A DNA stretch of 64,000 nt, from assembly GCA_039939375.1 (NCBI GenBank), contig JBDVJO010000006.1:62001-126000 (forward strand), read 5' to 3'. Source of the stretch: Paracrocinitomix sp039939375 (GTDB lineage Bacteria; Bacteroidota; Bacteroidia; Flavobacteriales_D; Crocinitomicaceae). The notes beneath the pieces are model-generated. The model searched no databases. It saw nothing but the letters and a program-made list of their open reading frames with translations, and was not told the origin of the DNA. Positions 1-7,993 of this stretch are shown in pieces; position 1 is the first letter of the stretch, and each line of letters begins with the position of its first letter. The position numbers and the translations under genes were made by a program.

Positions 1-1671
1 AGCTGAATTTAATAGGTTGGCTGTGTTAGAGTTACCTGTATTCAGCACGTTGCCTTGTGCATCTTCAATGGTGTAAATTTCTGTGCCTACTCCGGCTCCT
101 AGTCCTAGCGTGATTGATCCATCTGAGAATCCAAAACATGTAGGTTCATTGTATAAAATCGTCACAACCGGGGCAGAGAATATTTCAATATCCAATGTGG
201 TGGTGTCTTGACACCCACTTGCTGATTCAACTGCTAATTCAATTGTGTACGTGTTTCCGGAAGTATAATTGAATGCAGGAGGATTTTGTTGAGAGGAGCC
301 TTGGAAATTTCCGTAGTCCCAATTCCATTGTGCGATTGTTCCTCCTCCTGATACTGTTGATTGATCACTTAAAGTGATTGGCAAATTAATGCAACCTCCT
401 GTTGCTCCCGCATCTGATGATTGTCCATCTATAATAAATTCAAAGTCAGCGGTGGGTTCATTTCCTACGGATATTAAAAAGTCAGCCGTGTCTGGGCTAC
501 ATGGACCTGTAGCTGGAACTGCATAAATAAATGTGTAATTTCCGCCTGTTAATCCAGCAGTATTTAACACACCCGAACCTGCATTAAATGCTCCCGAAGA
601 GCTTGTTTCTAACCAAGTTCCTGCGCCAGAATTACCAGATAATAAATCGTCCAAATCAATCGATCCGCCGGCGAAATTACAGATGAAATCTGTTCCGTCT
701 AATCCAGCCGCACCTGAAGTTCCTACGTCAACATTAATAAAAGCTGTGTCATCTACGCCGCAGGCACTTACTATAAATAGAAATTCATAAAGGCCTGGCG
801 GGAGTCCATTGGAATCAAAATTACCTGTGCCAGGCGTGAATTGACCAGAAGAGGTCACTTCTTCCCAGTTTCCACTTGGGTCTGCGCCATTTAGCAAAGT
901 GTTCAAGTCTATACTGCCTCCACATAAGGTTGTTGTGCTATCTGCTCCAGCATCTCCGCTTGCTCCAACATTAACTGTCATTACAGCAACATCATTCGTT
1001 CCACACGAGCTAACTGTGTATTCAAATAAATAAGCCCCTGGAGTTAATCCATTTCCATCTAACTCTCCGGTTCCTGAATTAAATTGTCCAGATGTAGTTG
1101 TTTCAACCCAAGTTCCTCCCGGATCTGCTCCAACTAACATGGTATTTAAATCTAAAGTTCCACCACATAACGTTGTCGTAGAATCTGGTCCAGCTTCAGG
1201 TAAATCTCCTGGGCAAGAAATCACCCATCCAGAAGAACATCCAGTATTTAATAAAGTTACTGTAGTGAAGGGAAGGGTTGATGTGACGGTAATAAAAACA
1301 TCTCCAAAAGATCCGTTACAAGTGTACGGTCCAATCACATTACCAGATACGCCTACATTGACTCCAGTAATGCTCATTGTTCCACCACCATCAACTGAAA
1401 TGGTAGCAAAATCATTTGTGTTTACGGCAGTATATGCAAGTGTTAAACTCGTTACAGCTGGTCCAACCACCGTTGAAACCAGGGTTCCAGTACAAGCAGC
1501 TCCCGACCATGGTCCAGCTGCTCCTGGACCGCAAATGGCACAAGAGGGGTCTTGAGTTGTTATGTAACCAGAATTGTTAGGTCCTGTAGTTGTATATTCT
1601 GTACACGCTGGTTGCGCGAAAGAGAAGTTGTATGCAATAGCAAACAAGAAAACCGTTAATAGTCTTTTCAT
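1..1671 (-). CDS. Secreted multidomain protein with PKD and SprB-like repeats, C-terminus off window
   Basis: An uninterrupted frame runs from ATG at 1671 to the left edge (557 codons), so the C-terminus is missing. Residues 1-19 form a Sec signal peptide ending FSFAQ. From about residue 160 come two closely similar 80-residue modules starting DSTTTLCGG and a third diverged one starting DGTDFICNFAGG; all share a W(V/L/E)E-x-SG-x-F core. A PKD-like domain with WNWDFGNF lies near residues 410-490. It is followed by a SprB-repeat-like stretch (CFGFSDGSITL). Such architecture belongs to Bacteroidota surface proteins exported by the T9SS, so a sorting domain is expected beyond the window. The function is probably adhesive or structural, which is inference. 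The next upstream gene on this strand is another PKD protein. Confidence 0.85.
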   Translation of the reverse strand, partial: MKRLLTVFLFAIAYNFSFAQPACTEYTTTGPNNSGYITTQDPSCAICGPGAAGPWSGAACTGTLVSTVVGPAVTSLTLAYTAVNTNDFATISVDGGGTMSITGVNVGVSGNVIGPYTCNGSFGDVFITVTSTLPFTTVTLLNTGCSSGWVISCPGDLPEAGPDSTTTLCGGTLDLNTMLVGADPGGTWVETTTSGQFNSGTGELDGNGLTPGAYLFEYTVSSCGTNDVAVMTVNVGASGDAGADSTTTLCGGSIDLNTLLNGADPSGNWEEVTSSGQFTPGTGNFDSNGLPPGLYEFLFIVSACGVDDTAFINVDVGTSGAAGLDGTDFICNFAGGSIDLDDLLSGNSGAGTWLETSSSGAFNAGSGVLNTAGLTGGNYTFIYAVPATGPCSPDTADFLISVGNEPTADFEFIIDGQSSDAGATGGCINLPITLSDQSTVSGGGTIAQWNWDYGNFQGSSQQNPPAFNYTSGNTYTIELAVESASGCQDTTTLDIEIFSAPVVTILYNEPTCFGFSDGSITLGLGAGVGTEIYTIEDAQGNVLNTGNSNTANLLNSA

Positions 1672-1765
1672 AAAATTAAAAATACGAATTAAAAAGGCCG
1701 TTGTATCGGTCTACTTGAAAAGCGAACAATTTTTATTTTAAATGATAAAAATCATTCAAAATCAA

Positions 1766-4700
1766 TTATTTCAATACAGTAACATGACCTGAATGTTGAT
1801 GTCTTTTGTCAGACATAGTTTCTTTGAAGTCAAGTTGCCAGATGTATGTTCCATCATCAACTAAACCACCATTTCCATAATGTCCATTCCAGCCAGCATC
1901 CGCGTTGTATGATTCCCAGATTACTTCTCCCCATCTGTTATAAATTAATAAGTGGAAGTCAAATGGGTCATATCCAGAGAAGAATACTGGTTTCCATGTC
2001 TCATTGAAATCATCACCGTCCGGCGTAAAGATGTTTGGCGCGTAAAAAATGATTACATCTTGAACGTTAACAATTAAGCTGGTTGTGTCAGAACACATTT
2101 GACCGTAATTGTAAGCAATCAACTCAACTTCGTATGTCGCAGCTTGATGATCAGGGAAAGTATGAGTTGGATGCTCTTGCGTGTTTGTTAAAGAGTTGTC
2201 TCCAAAATTCCATGCCCATTCGTCTGAATTCACTGAGGTATTAGTGAACTGAGTTTCAGAGTCAGTTATTGTTAAAACTTGAGGGTTGAATACAAATTCT
2301 GCTTCTGGAGTTGGGAAAATTTCAATGTAATCTGAGATTAAAGCAGTGTCTTTACATCCTAAGCTATTGGTTACAATTAATTCAACATCATATAATTCTG
2401 GACTTGAGTTTTCATTATAATAGTTAACAGATGGATGTTGTCCAGCTGATGCTGCTCCACCAAAGAATTCCCATTGCCAGTTATCAATAGATGCCGTAGC
2501 TGAAAAAGATAAATCTGTAAAGTTAATAGTCGCTGGACTACAAGCTTGATTCACATCAGAAACAAATCCGGCTGTTGGTTTTTCATAAACAGTAACGGGT
2601 TGAGTTATTGCATTGGTACATCCGAAATCAGAAGTAAGCGTTAAGGTAGCATTAAAACTCCCTGAAGATCCATATGCATGCTGCGTACCTTGCCCTGATC
2701 CGTTAGTTCCGTCTCCGAAATCCCAATCCCATGTAGAGATAGTTCCTGATGGAATAGCCGAATTATCGACAAAATTAGTTGGAGGTGTATTCACACAAAT
2801 TGTATTTGTTGTAAATGCCGGAACAGGTTGCGGATAAATGGTTACAGGAACAGTAATATTGTCTTGACAACCCTTGTCTGTTGTGACTTCTAAGTTGATA
2901 GCGTAGTTGCCATGAATTCCGTATAAATGCGTATCATTCGCGTTAGTCGATCCATTTCCATCATCAAAATCATAAACATAACCTGAAATGACATCTGGAG
3001 CTCCTACCACAGAATTGTCTGTCACCGTAATGGCATCATATATACATTCATCATTTACCGTAAAGGCTGCTGTTGGCATAGCGTGTCTTGTAGTAGTGAT
3101 CGACATAGTGTCTTCGCATCCCATATCTGAAATAGCTATTAATTCAGTCACATAAGCACCACTAGAAGCATATAAGTAATTAGCATGTTGTGTTCCTCCT
3201 GTTGTACCATCTCCTAAATCCCATTGCCAAGTGGCAATTGAACCGGCAGGAATTGAAGAAGTGTTTACAAAGTCAGCTGCTTGATCAACACAGTCGTCCG
3301 AAACAGTATAAGATGCGTTCGGCTCAGCATGTATATTTACGGGAACTATTAAATTGTCTTGACATCCACTTGAAGAGGTTACCGTTAATTCAACGTTGTA
3401 TGTTCCGTAAGTCGCATATTGATGTGTTCCCGGATTTGGAAGGGCTGAAGTGTTTCCATCTCCAAAATCCCATAAGTAAGTTGAAATTACGTCAGGAGCA
3501 ACCACTGATGAGTTATCAGAAATTACTGAAGAATTGTACTCACATTCATCCGTCATTGTGAAATCAGCTGTTGGAATAGGGAAACGAGTCGTGTTGTTTT
3601 GCACTTGAGCAGTACATCCCATGTCTGATGTTACGGTTAATGTGACTGTGTAAGTTCCTTCAGATGCATAAGGGTGTGAAGGGTTTTGAGCTGTTGAGGT
3701 ATTTCCATCTCCAAAATCCCAGTCCCATCCTGAAATTACTCCGGTCGTTACGGATGAATTGTCCATGAAATCGGCATTGATTCCTAAACATTCATCAGTA
3801 ACTGTAAAGTCAGCTACTGGAGTAGGTTCAATAGTAATAGGCACAACTAATTGATCTGTACATCCATTGTTTGAAGTAGTGGTTAAGGTAATATTGTAGT
3901 TTCCTTCAGTGGCATAATTGTGAGCTGGAGGGTTTTGTAAGTTAGATGTTGTTCCATCTCCAAAATCCCAAGCCCAAGTAGTGATATTGTCTGGAGCATT
4001 CACGTTTGAGTTGTTTACAAATGAAACAGCATCTGCAATACATCCTCCTGTAAGACCTGTATTTGAAGATACTCCGTTAATCACGAATTCAAAGTCTGCA
4101 GTTGGGTTCGGGTAAACTGTAACGTTTTGTGTACTTGTGTGCTGACATCCATTGTTATCAGTTACGACTAGGTCTACTGAATAAGTGCCGTCAGAAGCAA
4201 AACTATGTGATGGATTTTGGGCAGTACTTGTATTACCATCACCAAAATCCCAATCCCAGTTGTCTATGGTTCCTGGAGCCGGTATACTAGAAGCATCTGT
4301 AAAATTAATTGCTGTTCCTTGACATTCATTTGTGAAATTATAATCTGCAGTTGGAGCAACTGGTAAGGTCAAGGTATAATCGATTTGCTGGCATTCACCT
4401 CCAACAGTATAGACTGCAGAATAGTTACCTGCTCCTAATGACATCATATTTAAACTTGCAGAAGTTTCTCCAACAAGCGCAATTCCGTCTTCGTACCATT
4501 GCCAAGTTCCACCAGTAGTATCAATTGTTGCATCCAAAGTAAGGTCATTAGAGCACCAGTTACCAGATTCAGTAATATCTCCAGATGAAAAAGAAGCTGT
4601 TGTATTTAGCGTTAATTCGTCAAGGAAATAGTAGTTAGAACCTGCTTGCTGTCCGCCACATGGTCCACCAATAGAAACGGCGTTTATATTTACTGGCGGA

Positions 4701-5332
4701 ATAAAGTTGATCGTTACTTGTTGCCATGATTGGTTAGCAGGAAAAGTAACTGTAGCAGTTCCTAAAACAATCCAAGCACCTGAACCTACAGCACATGTTG
4801 AGGTATTCCAAGGTAGATCTCCACAATTGGGAGTTCCGTATAAAGTAACGTTTAATGTTGTAGCTCCTGTAGACCAGGCCATGTTAAAGTCTAATGTATA
4901 AGGTGTTCCTGCCGTCATTGGTGAGTTTAAGCATGCTCCAATGTTTTCTTCCCAATTGGCGTTACTATAAAAGCCACCGTAACCAGCACCACCTGGCGCT
5001 CCTGGCAATGGTAAATCTGGAGAATTAAAAATTCCCGTATATCCACATGTGTTAAAATAATCTGAAGTTGCATTAGATGCTTGTACCCATGAATCGGCAC
5101 AATGAAGATCACTAACCCCATTCGGACAACAAGAATTACTCTCAAAAGAAGGATTAGGAATAAGTGAAGTAACTGTAGAACCAGAACCTCCTAGTCCATT
5201 ACAAGCACAATCCGCATCATTCATATCAATGTCGCCATCAGCGTCATCATCAATTCCGTTATTGCAAATTTCCTGTGCATACACAGCATTTAAGGTGAAA
5301 AAAATTCCGAAAAAGAAAATCAATTTTTTCAT
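1766..5332 (-). CDS. Nine-PKD secreted protein with T9SS type B sorting domain
   Basis: The ATG at 5332 is chosen because it opens directly onto a signal peptide (MKKLIFFFGIFF...YAQ); an in-frame TTG further upstream adds only eight odd residues. The mature protein starts with a Cys/Asp-rich segment (ICNNGIDDDADGDID) that resembles calcium-binding loops. An Ig/carbohydrate-binding-like region follows. Then come about nine PKD-type domains spaced some 83 residues apart from residue 360 to 1090, most with a WDWDFGDG core. The last 90 residues (from APNIFTPDGD to VTVLK) are the gliding-motility-associated C-terminal domain, the type B T9SS sorting signal. It is therefore secreted and probably surface-attached. 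The role is likely adhesion or matrix formation (inference). Its C-terminus closely matches that of the glycine-rich protein at 38667-41531. Confidence 0.93.
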   Translation of the reverse strand: MKKLIFFFGIFFTLNAVYAQEICNNGIDDDADGDIDMNDADCACNGLGGSGSTVTSLIPNPSFESNSCCPNGVSDLHCADSWVQASNATSDYFNTCGYTGIFNSPDLPLPGAPGGAGYGGFYSNANWEENIGACLNSPMTAGTPYTLDFNMAWSTGATTLNVTLYGTPNCGDLPWNTSTCAVGSGAWIVLGTATVTFPANQSWQQVTINFIPPVNINAVSIGGPCGGQQAGSNYYFLDELTLNTTASFSSGDITESGNWCSNDLTLDATIDTTGGTWQWYEDGIALVGETSASLNMMSLGAGNYSAVYTVGGECQQIDYTLTLPVAPTADYNFTNECQGTAINFTDASSIPAPGTIDNWDWDFGDGNTSTAQNPSHSFASDGTYSVDLVVTDNNGCQHTSTQNVTVYPNPTADFEFVINGVSSNTGLTGGCIADAVSFVNNSNVNAPDNITTWAWDFGDGTTSNLQNPPAHNYATEGNYNITLTTTSNNGCTDQLVVPITIEPTPVADFTVTDECLGINADFMDNSSVTTGVISGWDWDFGDGNTSTAQNPSHPYASEGTYTVTLTVTSDMGCTAQVQNNTTRFPIPTADFTMTDECEYNSSVISDNSSVVAPDVISTYLWDFGDGNTSALPNPGTHQYATYGTYNVELTVTSSSGCQDNLIVPVNIHAEPNASYTVSDDCVDQAADFVNTSSIPAGSIATWQWDLGDGTTGGTQHANYLYASSGAYVTELIAISDMGCEDTMSITTTRHAMPTAAFTVNDECIYDAITVTDNSVVGAPDVISGYVYDFDDGNGSTNANDTHLYGIHGNYAINLEVTTDKGCQDNITVPVTIYPQPVPAFTTNTICVNTPPTNFVDNSAIPSGTISTWDWDFGDGTNGSGQGTQHAYGSSGSFNATLTLTSDFGCTNAITQPVTVYEKPTAGFVSDVNQACSPATINFTDLSFSATASIDNWQWEFFGGAASAGQHPSVNYYNENSSPELYDVELIVTNSLGCKDTALISDYIEIFPTPEAEFVFNPQVLTITDSETQFTNTSVNSDEWAWNFGDNSLTNTQEHPTHTFPDHQAATYEVELIAYNYGQMCSDTTSLIVNVQDVIIFYAPNIFTPDGDDFNETWKPVFFSGYDPFDFHLLIYNRWGEVIWESYNADAGWNGHYGNGGLVDDGTYIWQLDFKETMSDKRHQHSGHVTVLK

Positions 5333-5525
5333 GGTAGTATAGATTGGTGTAAGCAAGACGTGTTAATAATCACCCCGTTGCCTTGAATTTACAGATTATC
5401 TCATTATTCTACTGATTTAATAGATAATTAGCTTAAAATTCAACCTTTTATAACATTTTTTTTACTTGGTGTTAAACCTTATTCAAATTTGGCAGTCATA
5501 GAGGTGTAACAAAAAATTAAAACAA

Positions 5526-5915
5526 ATGAAAAAAGCAGCAATTATTGCAATCGCCTTAATGTTTGGAGCATTTAACGGATTTGCACAAGAAAGAAAAACA
5601 GAAGATAAAAAAAGAACAGAGCTTTCTCCTGAGCAAAGAGCGGAAAAGAAAACTCAAAAGTTGACGGAAGTTTTAGCACTTGATGAAAAGCAAGCAGCTA
5701 AAATCAAAGAAATTAACTTGGAGCATGCCAAGAAAATGGAAGATTTGCACAAAGAGATGAAGGAGTTAAAAGCGAAGGTGAAGGAAGAAAAACAAGCAAC
5801 TCATGCAAAAATTGAAAAAGAACTGACAGACGAACAAAAGCAGATAATGAAAGAGAAGGAAGAAGAGCGTAAGAAAAAACGTGCTGAGAAAAAGAAAGAT
5901 TGTTGCCGTAAATAA
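5526..5915 (+). CDS. Small periplasmic Spy/CpxP-like helical protein
   Basis: A 129-residue protein with a Sec signal peptide (residues 1-20, ending GFAQ). A highly charged, Lys/Glu-rich helical body contains LSPEQRAEKKTQKLTEVL and LTDEQKQIM. These resemble the LTxxQ motifs of the Spy/CpxP family of periplasmic stress chaperones and the related small DUF4890-like proteins of Bacteroidota. The C-terminus is very basic and ends in a Cys pair (KKKDCCRK). It is monocistronic: divergent from the PKD gene and followed by a strong terminator. Assignment to Spy-like is by composition and motif only; another small helical periplasmic protein is possible. Confidence 0.75.
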   Translation: MKKAAIIAIALMFGAFNGFAQERKTEDKKRTELSPEQRAEKKTQKLTEVLALDEKQAAKIKEINLEHAKKMEDLHKEMKELKAKVKEEKQATHAKIEKELTDEQKQIMKEKEEERKKKRAEKKKDCCRK

Positions 5916-5939
5916 GCATATGTGAAACAATCATTTGAA

Positions 5940-5968
5940 AAGCCTTTCCAATTGGAAAGGCTTTTTTT
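5940..5968 (+). terminator. Rho-independent terminator
   Basis: A perfect 10-bp inverted repeat (AAGCCTTTCC / GGAAAGGCTT) with a 4-nt loop is followed by seven T residues. It lies 25 nt after the stop of the Spy-like gene and insulates the MFS gene that follows. Confidence 0.9.
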
Positions 5969-5991
5969 GTTTACCAAATCAATTAAAGAGG

Positions 5992-5999
5992 TAGCTTTG
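5992..5999 (+). promoter_or_regulatory. -7 box (TAGCTTTG) of the MFS gene, probably leaderless
   Basis: TAGCTTTG matches the Bacteroidota -7 consensus TAnnTTTG. It ends only five bases (CAGCC) before the ATG at 6005, so transcription would begin at or next to the start codon. A TTG lies 22 nt upstream, slightly longer than the usual 19-21 nt spacing. The same TTTGCAGCC-start arrangement precedes the gene at 20702. Confidence 0.55.
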
Positions 6000-6004
6000 C
6001 AGCC

Positions 6005-7225
6005 ATGAATGCGATTCGATCATATGTAATAGGATTAGGCTCATATAGCCCGGCTTTCTGGATGCTGTGTATTCACACCTTTATTTTTATGATCAGCTTC
6101 AATATGCTTATTCCAGAGTTAAATGAGTACATCACTACTTTAGGGCATCCAGAATTAAAATGGTTGAATATAGGGTTGTGGACGATTGCGGCAGCAATAT
6201 CACGGCCATTAAGCGGAAAGATTGCTGATAACGTGAGCAGAAAGTCGGTCATGTTTATAGGTGTGATAATTTCGATTATCATCTCATTCATGTACCCGAT
6301 TTTTTCAACGCTTACTGGCTTTTTAATCTTGAGATTTTTGCATGGTTTTAGTACTGGATTTCAACCAACAGGAGCTTCTGCGTTAGTGGCAGATTTAATT
6401 CCAAAAGGAAGAAGAGGAGAGGCAATGGGAATTTTTGGAGTGATGTTCACTTTAGGCTTCAGTTTAGGCCAAGGTTTGGGAAGCACAGTTAAGATGGAAT
6501 TAGGCATGGATGGTTTATTTATGACTTGTGGTGTTTTGGGAATAATTCCTTTTTTCTTACTGCTATTAGTTAAAGAGGATAAATCAATTGTTAGAGAAAA
6601 TGCCCGACAACAAGGCTATGTTACGCTTTCACAAAAAATTATCCCTAAAGCCCAAGAAATTTTTGGACCAGAAGTATTAAAACCAACATTTGTGATGTTT
6701 TTGACAGCAAGTCTTGCCGGAATGTATTTCTTATTAATTCCAGATTTAAGTGACCACTTAGGTTTTGATAATAAAGGAGGTTTTTGGTTGGTGTATGTCG
6801 GATTTACAATAATTACTAGGTTAGTTGCCGGAAAAACAACAGATAAATTTGGAGCGAGAAATAATTTAATTGTTTGCTGTTCTATTTTGGTAGTGGCTTC
6901 TTTTCTAATTGGGAATGCAACAAATGCTTGGCAATTTAATCTTGCAGCATTAATCTATGGAATAGGATCAGGAATCGGATCACCGGCATTGTTCTCATGG
7001 GCGGCTGATTTAGCAAATCCACTTTATAAAGGGAGAGGAATGGGGACATTATTTATCGCCTTAGAATTAGGGATTTTATTCGGAGGATTTTTAGCGCAAA
7101 CTATTTATAATAATAATCCAGAAAATTTTGATGCAGCCTTTATGACGGGAGGTGCATTATGCCTTATTGGTCTCATTTTTCTAATTTTAGTAGGAAATGG
7201 AAAGCAATCCGAGCCAATTAATTAA
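6005..7225 (+). CDS. MFS transporter
   Basis: A 406-residue integral membrane protein with about twelve hydrophobic segments, the usual size for the major facilitator superfamily. The cytoplasmic loop signature after helix 2 is visible as GKIADNVSRKSVM (about residues 72-84), and its second-half counterpart as GKTTDKFGARN (about 275-285). The internal two-fold arrangement therefore looks intact. It probably acts as a proton-coupled exporter or importer in the inner membrane; the substrate cannot be read from sequence. It has its own promoter after the terminator at 5940-5968, and is followed 9 nt later by rlmB, so the two and the glycosyltransferase after them may share a transcript. Confidence 0.9.
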   Translation: MNAIRSYVIGLGSYSPAFWMLCIHTFIFMISFNMLIPELNEYITTLGHPELKWLNIGLWTIAAAISRPLSGKIADNVSRKSVMFIGVIISIIISFMYPIFSTLTGFLILRFLHGFSTGFQPTGASALVADLIPKGRRGEAMGIFGVMFTLGFSLGQGLGSTVKMELGMDGLFMTCGVLGIIPFFLLLLVKEDKSIVRENARQQGYVTLSQKIIPKAQEIFGPEVLKPTFVMFLTASLAGMYFLLIPDLSDHLGFDNKGGFWLVYVGFTIITRLVAGKTTDKFGARNNLIVCCSILVVASFLIGNATNAWQFNLAALIYGIGSGIGSPALFSWAADLANPLYKGRGMGTLFIALELGILFGGFLAQTIYNNNPENFDAAFMTGGALCLIGLIFLILVGNGKQSEPIN

Positions 7226-7234
7226 TTTTACCGT

Positions 7235-7993
7235 ATGTATAAGCATAGGAATACTGACGCAGAAGATATTATTTATGGTGTAAGAGCCGTAATTGAAGCA
7301 ATAAGAGCAAAAAGACCAATCAACAAAATATTCATTCAAAAAGGAATGAATAAAGAGTTGTTTTATGAGTTGAAAGAAGAATTGGCGGATAAAAAGTATA
7401 ATTTACAATTTGTTCCCATTCACAAGTTGAATAAGCTGACTCGTAAAAATCATCAAGGGGTAATTGCACAAGTTTCACCGGTTGAGTATCATGCTTTAAC
7501 ACCGATTATCACAAAATTATTCGAGAACGGAGAGATTCCGTTTGTGCTCATTCTAGATCGTTTAACAGATGTTAGAAATTTTGGAGCTATTGCGAGAACG
7601 GCTGAATGTAATGGCGTTCATGCGATTGTGATTCCACATAAAGACAGTGTTTCTGTAACTTCAGATGCCATTAAAACTTCAGCTGGAGCATTGAATAAAA
7701 TTCCTGTATGTAAGGTTGCCGACTTATCTAAAGTGGTTTATCAATTAAAACAATTGGGACTTCAAGTTGTGGCATCAACAGAAAAAACGAAGACACATTC
7801 ATACGAGATTGATTTTACATTGCCAACTGCAATAATTATGGGGTCTGAAGAAGATGGAGTTTCTACAAAATTGCTAGCTGAATCTGATGCAAAAGCTAAG
7901 ATTCCTATGATTGGTTCAATTGCCTCCCTAAATGTTTCGGTTGCTGCCGGAATCATGCTTTATGAAGCAAGCAGACAGCGTTTAACTGAGTAA
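7235..7993 (+). CDS. rlmB: 23S rRNA 2'-O-ribose methyltransferase RlmB (TrmH/SpoU family)
   Basis: A 252-residue SPOUT-class methyltransferase that uses S-adenosylmethionine to methylate a ribose 2'-OH, by family a guanosine in 23S rRNA (G2251 in E. coli). The N-terminal substrate-binding domain begins IYGVRAVIEAIRAKRPINKI (residues 13-33). The catalytic knot motifs are all present: DVRNFGAIARTAECN (about 111-125), IIMGSEEDGVS (about 203-213) and SLNVSVAAGIML (about 230-242), with the Asn-Arg and Glu positions intact. Length is normal for RlmB. The stop codon overlaps the next ATG by one base (TAATG), indicating translational coupling with the glycosyltransferase. Other TrmH-family members target tRNA, so exact substrate is inferred. 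Confidence 0.92.
   Translation: MYKHRNTDAEDIIYGVRAVIEAIRAKRPINKIFIQKGMNKELFYELKEELADKKYNLQFVPIHKLNKLTRKNHQGVIAQVSPVEYHALTPIITKLFENGEIPFVLILDRLTDVRNFGAIARTAECNGVHAIVIPHKDSVSVTSDAIKTSAGALNKIPVCKVADLSKVVYQLKQLGLQVVASTEKTKTHSYEIDFTLPTAIIMGSEEDGVSTKLLAESDAKAKIPMIGSIASLNVSVAAGIMLYEASRQRLTE

Noticed and set aside
3190..3561. Plus-strand open frame opposite the PKD array
   Set aside because: It lies wholly antisense to a well-supported repetitive gene and has no recognisable domain.
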